Assembly: GCA_025642075.2 (NCBI GenBank)
Contig: JAODUO010000158.1
Location: forward strand, 323,501 to 387,500
From: Ridgeia piscesae
Lineage: Eukaryota > Annelida > Polychaeta > Sabellida > Siboglinidae
Direction of reading: 5' to 3'
Length of the DNA stretch: 64,000 bases
Program-made: the position numbers and the translations under genes
Notes under the pieces: generated by a model
Databases searched by the model: none
What the model saw: the letters and a program-made list of their open reading frames with translations, nothing else
What the model was told of the DNA's origin: nothing
Shown: positions 63,691-64,000 of the stretch, piece after piece
Numbering within the stretch: the stretch's first letter is position 1
Layout: each line of letters opens with the position of its first letter

Positions 63691-64000
63691 TCCTTCAGTC
63701 GCAAATTCCTCCTTACAGTCAGAGACCACCGAAGACTTAAGGTGGAAATGCAATTTCAAACAAATAATGTTTACTCTTGTTCTACGAAACGTGGCTATGG
63801 TTTCAGATGATGTCTAAATAATGGGGAGTCGGTTCCATATTTTGGGAGCAACTACAGGGAAACTTTTCATGCCTGTGTTAGACCACCATAACTTACTTTT
63901 AGGAACAAACGATGTTCCAGGGGATACCATAAACACGCAGAAGACTAACCAGATACAATGGTTGTGTTGAACTCGGAAATAGTGAGTAACACAGGTGACT
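63691..64000. other. unique sequence at right edge
   Basis: No gene or element recognised in about 300 bp. Confidence 0.5.

Overview
The window looks like nuclear DNA of a marine invertebrate, most likely a mollusc. It has split genes with GT-AG introns, a tRNA-derived SINE, piggyBac, hAT and non-LTR retrotransposon debris, and a very heavy load of tandem repeats. The mollusc assignment is an inference from genome style; no species marker was seen. Three conserved animal genes could be rebuilt exon by exon with matching splice phases.

(1) Minus strand, 28272 down to 7212 and continuing off the left edge: a DEAD-box RNA helicase of the DDX56 (yeast Dbp9) family. Seven exons carry the Q motif, Walker A, PTKEL, GTPSR, DEAD and SAT motifs. 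(2) Minus strand, 39292 down to 31887: TMEM128, four exons, 169 residues. (3) Plus strand, 41987 to 57451: a sideroflexin (SFXN1/3 type) mitochondrial carrier, ten coding exons, 329 residues. TMEM128 and the sideroflexin gene are head to head. DDX56 and TMEM128 are in tandem, about 3.6 kb apart.

Layout: 1-7.2 kb, two long minisatellites in the distal DDX56 intron. 7.2-19.1 kb, the giant DDX56 intron 6, holding plus-strand transposon-derived pieces: hAT-type zinc finger, ~823-bp tandem units, BEN-like exon, 57-bp array, a complete but broken piggyBac with TTAA target duplication, and a hAT transposase remnant. 19.1-28.3 kb, DDX56 exons 6 to 1 with arrays on their splice sites. 28.3-31.9 kb, mostly featureless. 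31.9-39.3 kb, TMEM128 with arrays and retroelement debris. 39.3-42 kb, likely shared promoter, TE fragments and a ~640-bp GT tract. 42-57.5 kb, sideroflexin. 57.5-64 kb, 3' flank made almost wholly of minisatellites plus one reverse-transcriptase fragment.

The most striking pattern is that many minisatellites are not random intronic repeats. Their unit is a copy of an exon-intron boundary (a few to about 40 exon bases plus the adjoining 5' or 3' splice site), expanded into the intron while the exon-side copy stays intact. I see this at eleven boundaries in the three genes: DDX56 exons 2, 3 (both sides), 4 and 5; TMEM128 exon 2; sideroflexin exons 2, 3, 4, 6 and 8. The result is tens to about a hundred tandem decoy splice sites next to single real ones. 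In two DDX56 cases the unit length is a multiple of three and the exon-sense frame is open, so a decoy could add in-frame peptide. By my coordinates tandem arrays of all kinds occupy roughly 29-30 kb of the 64 kb.
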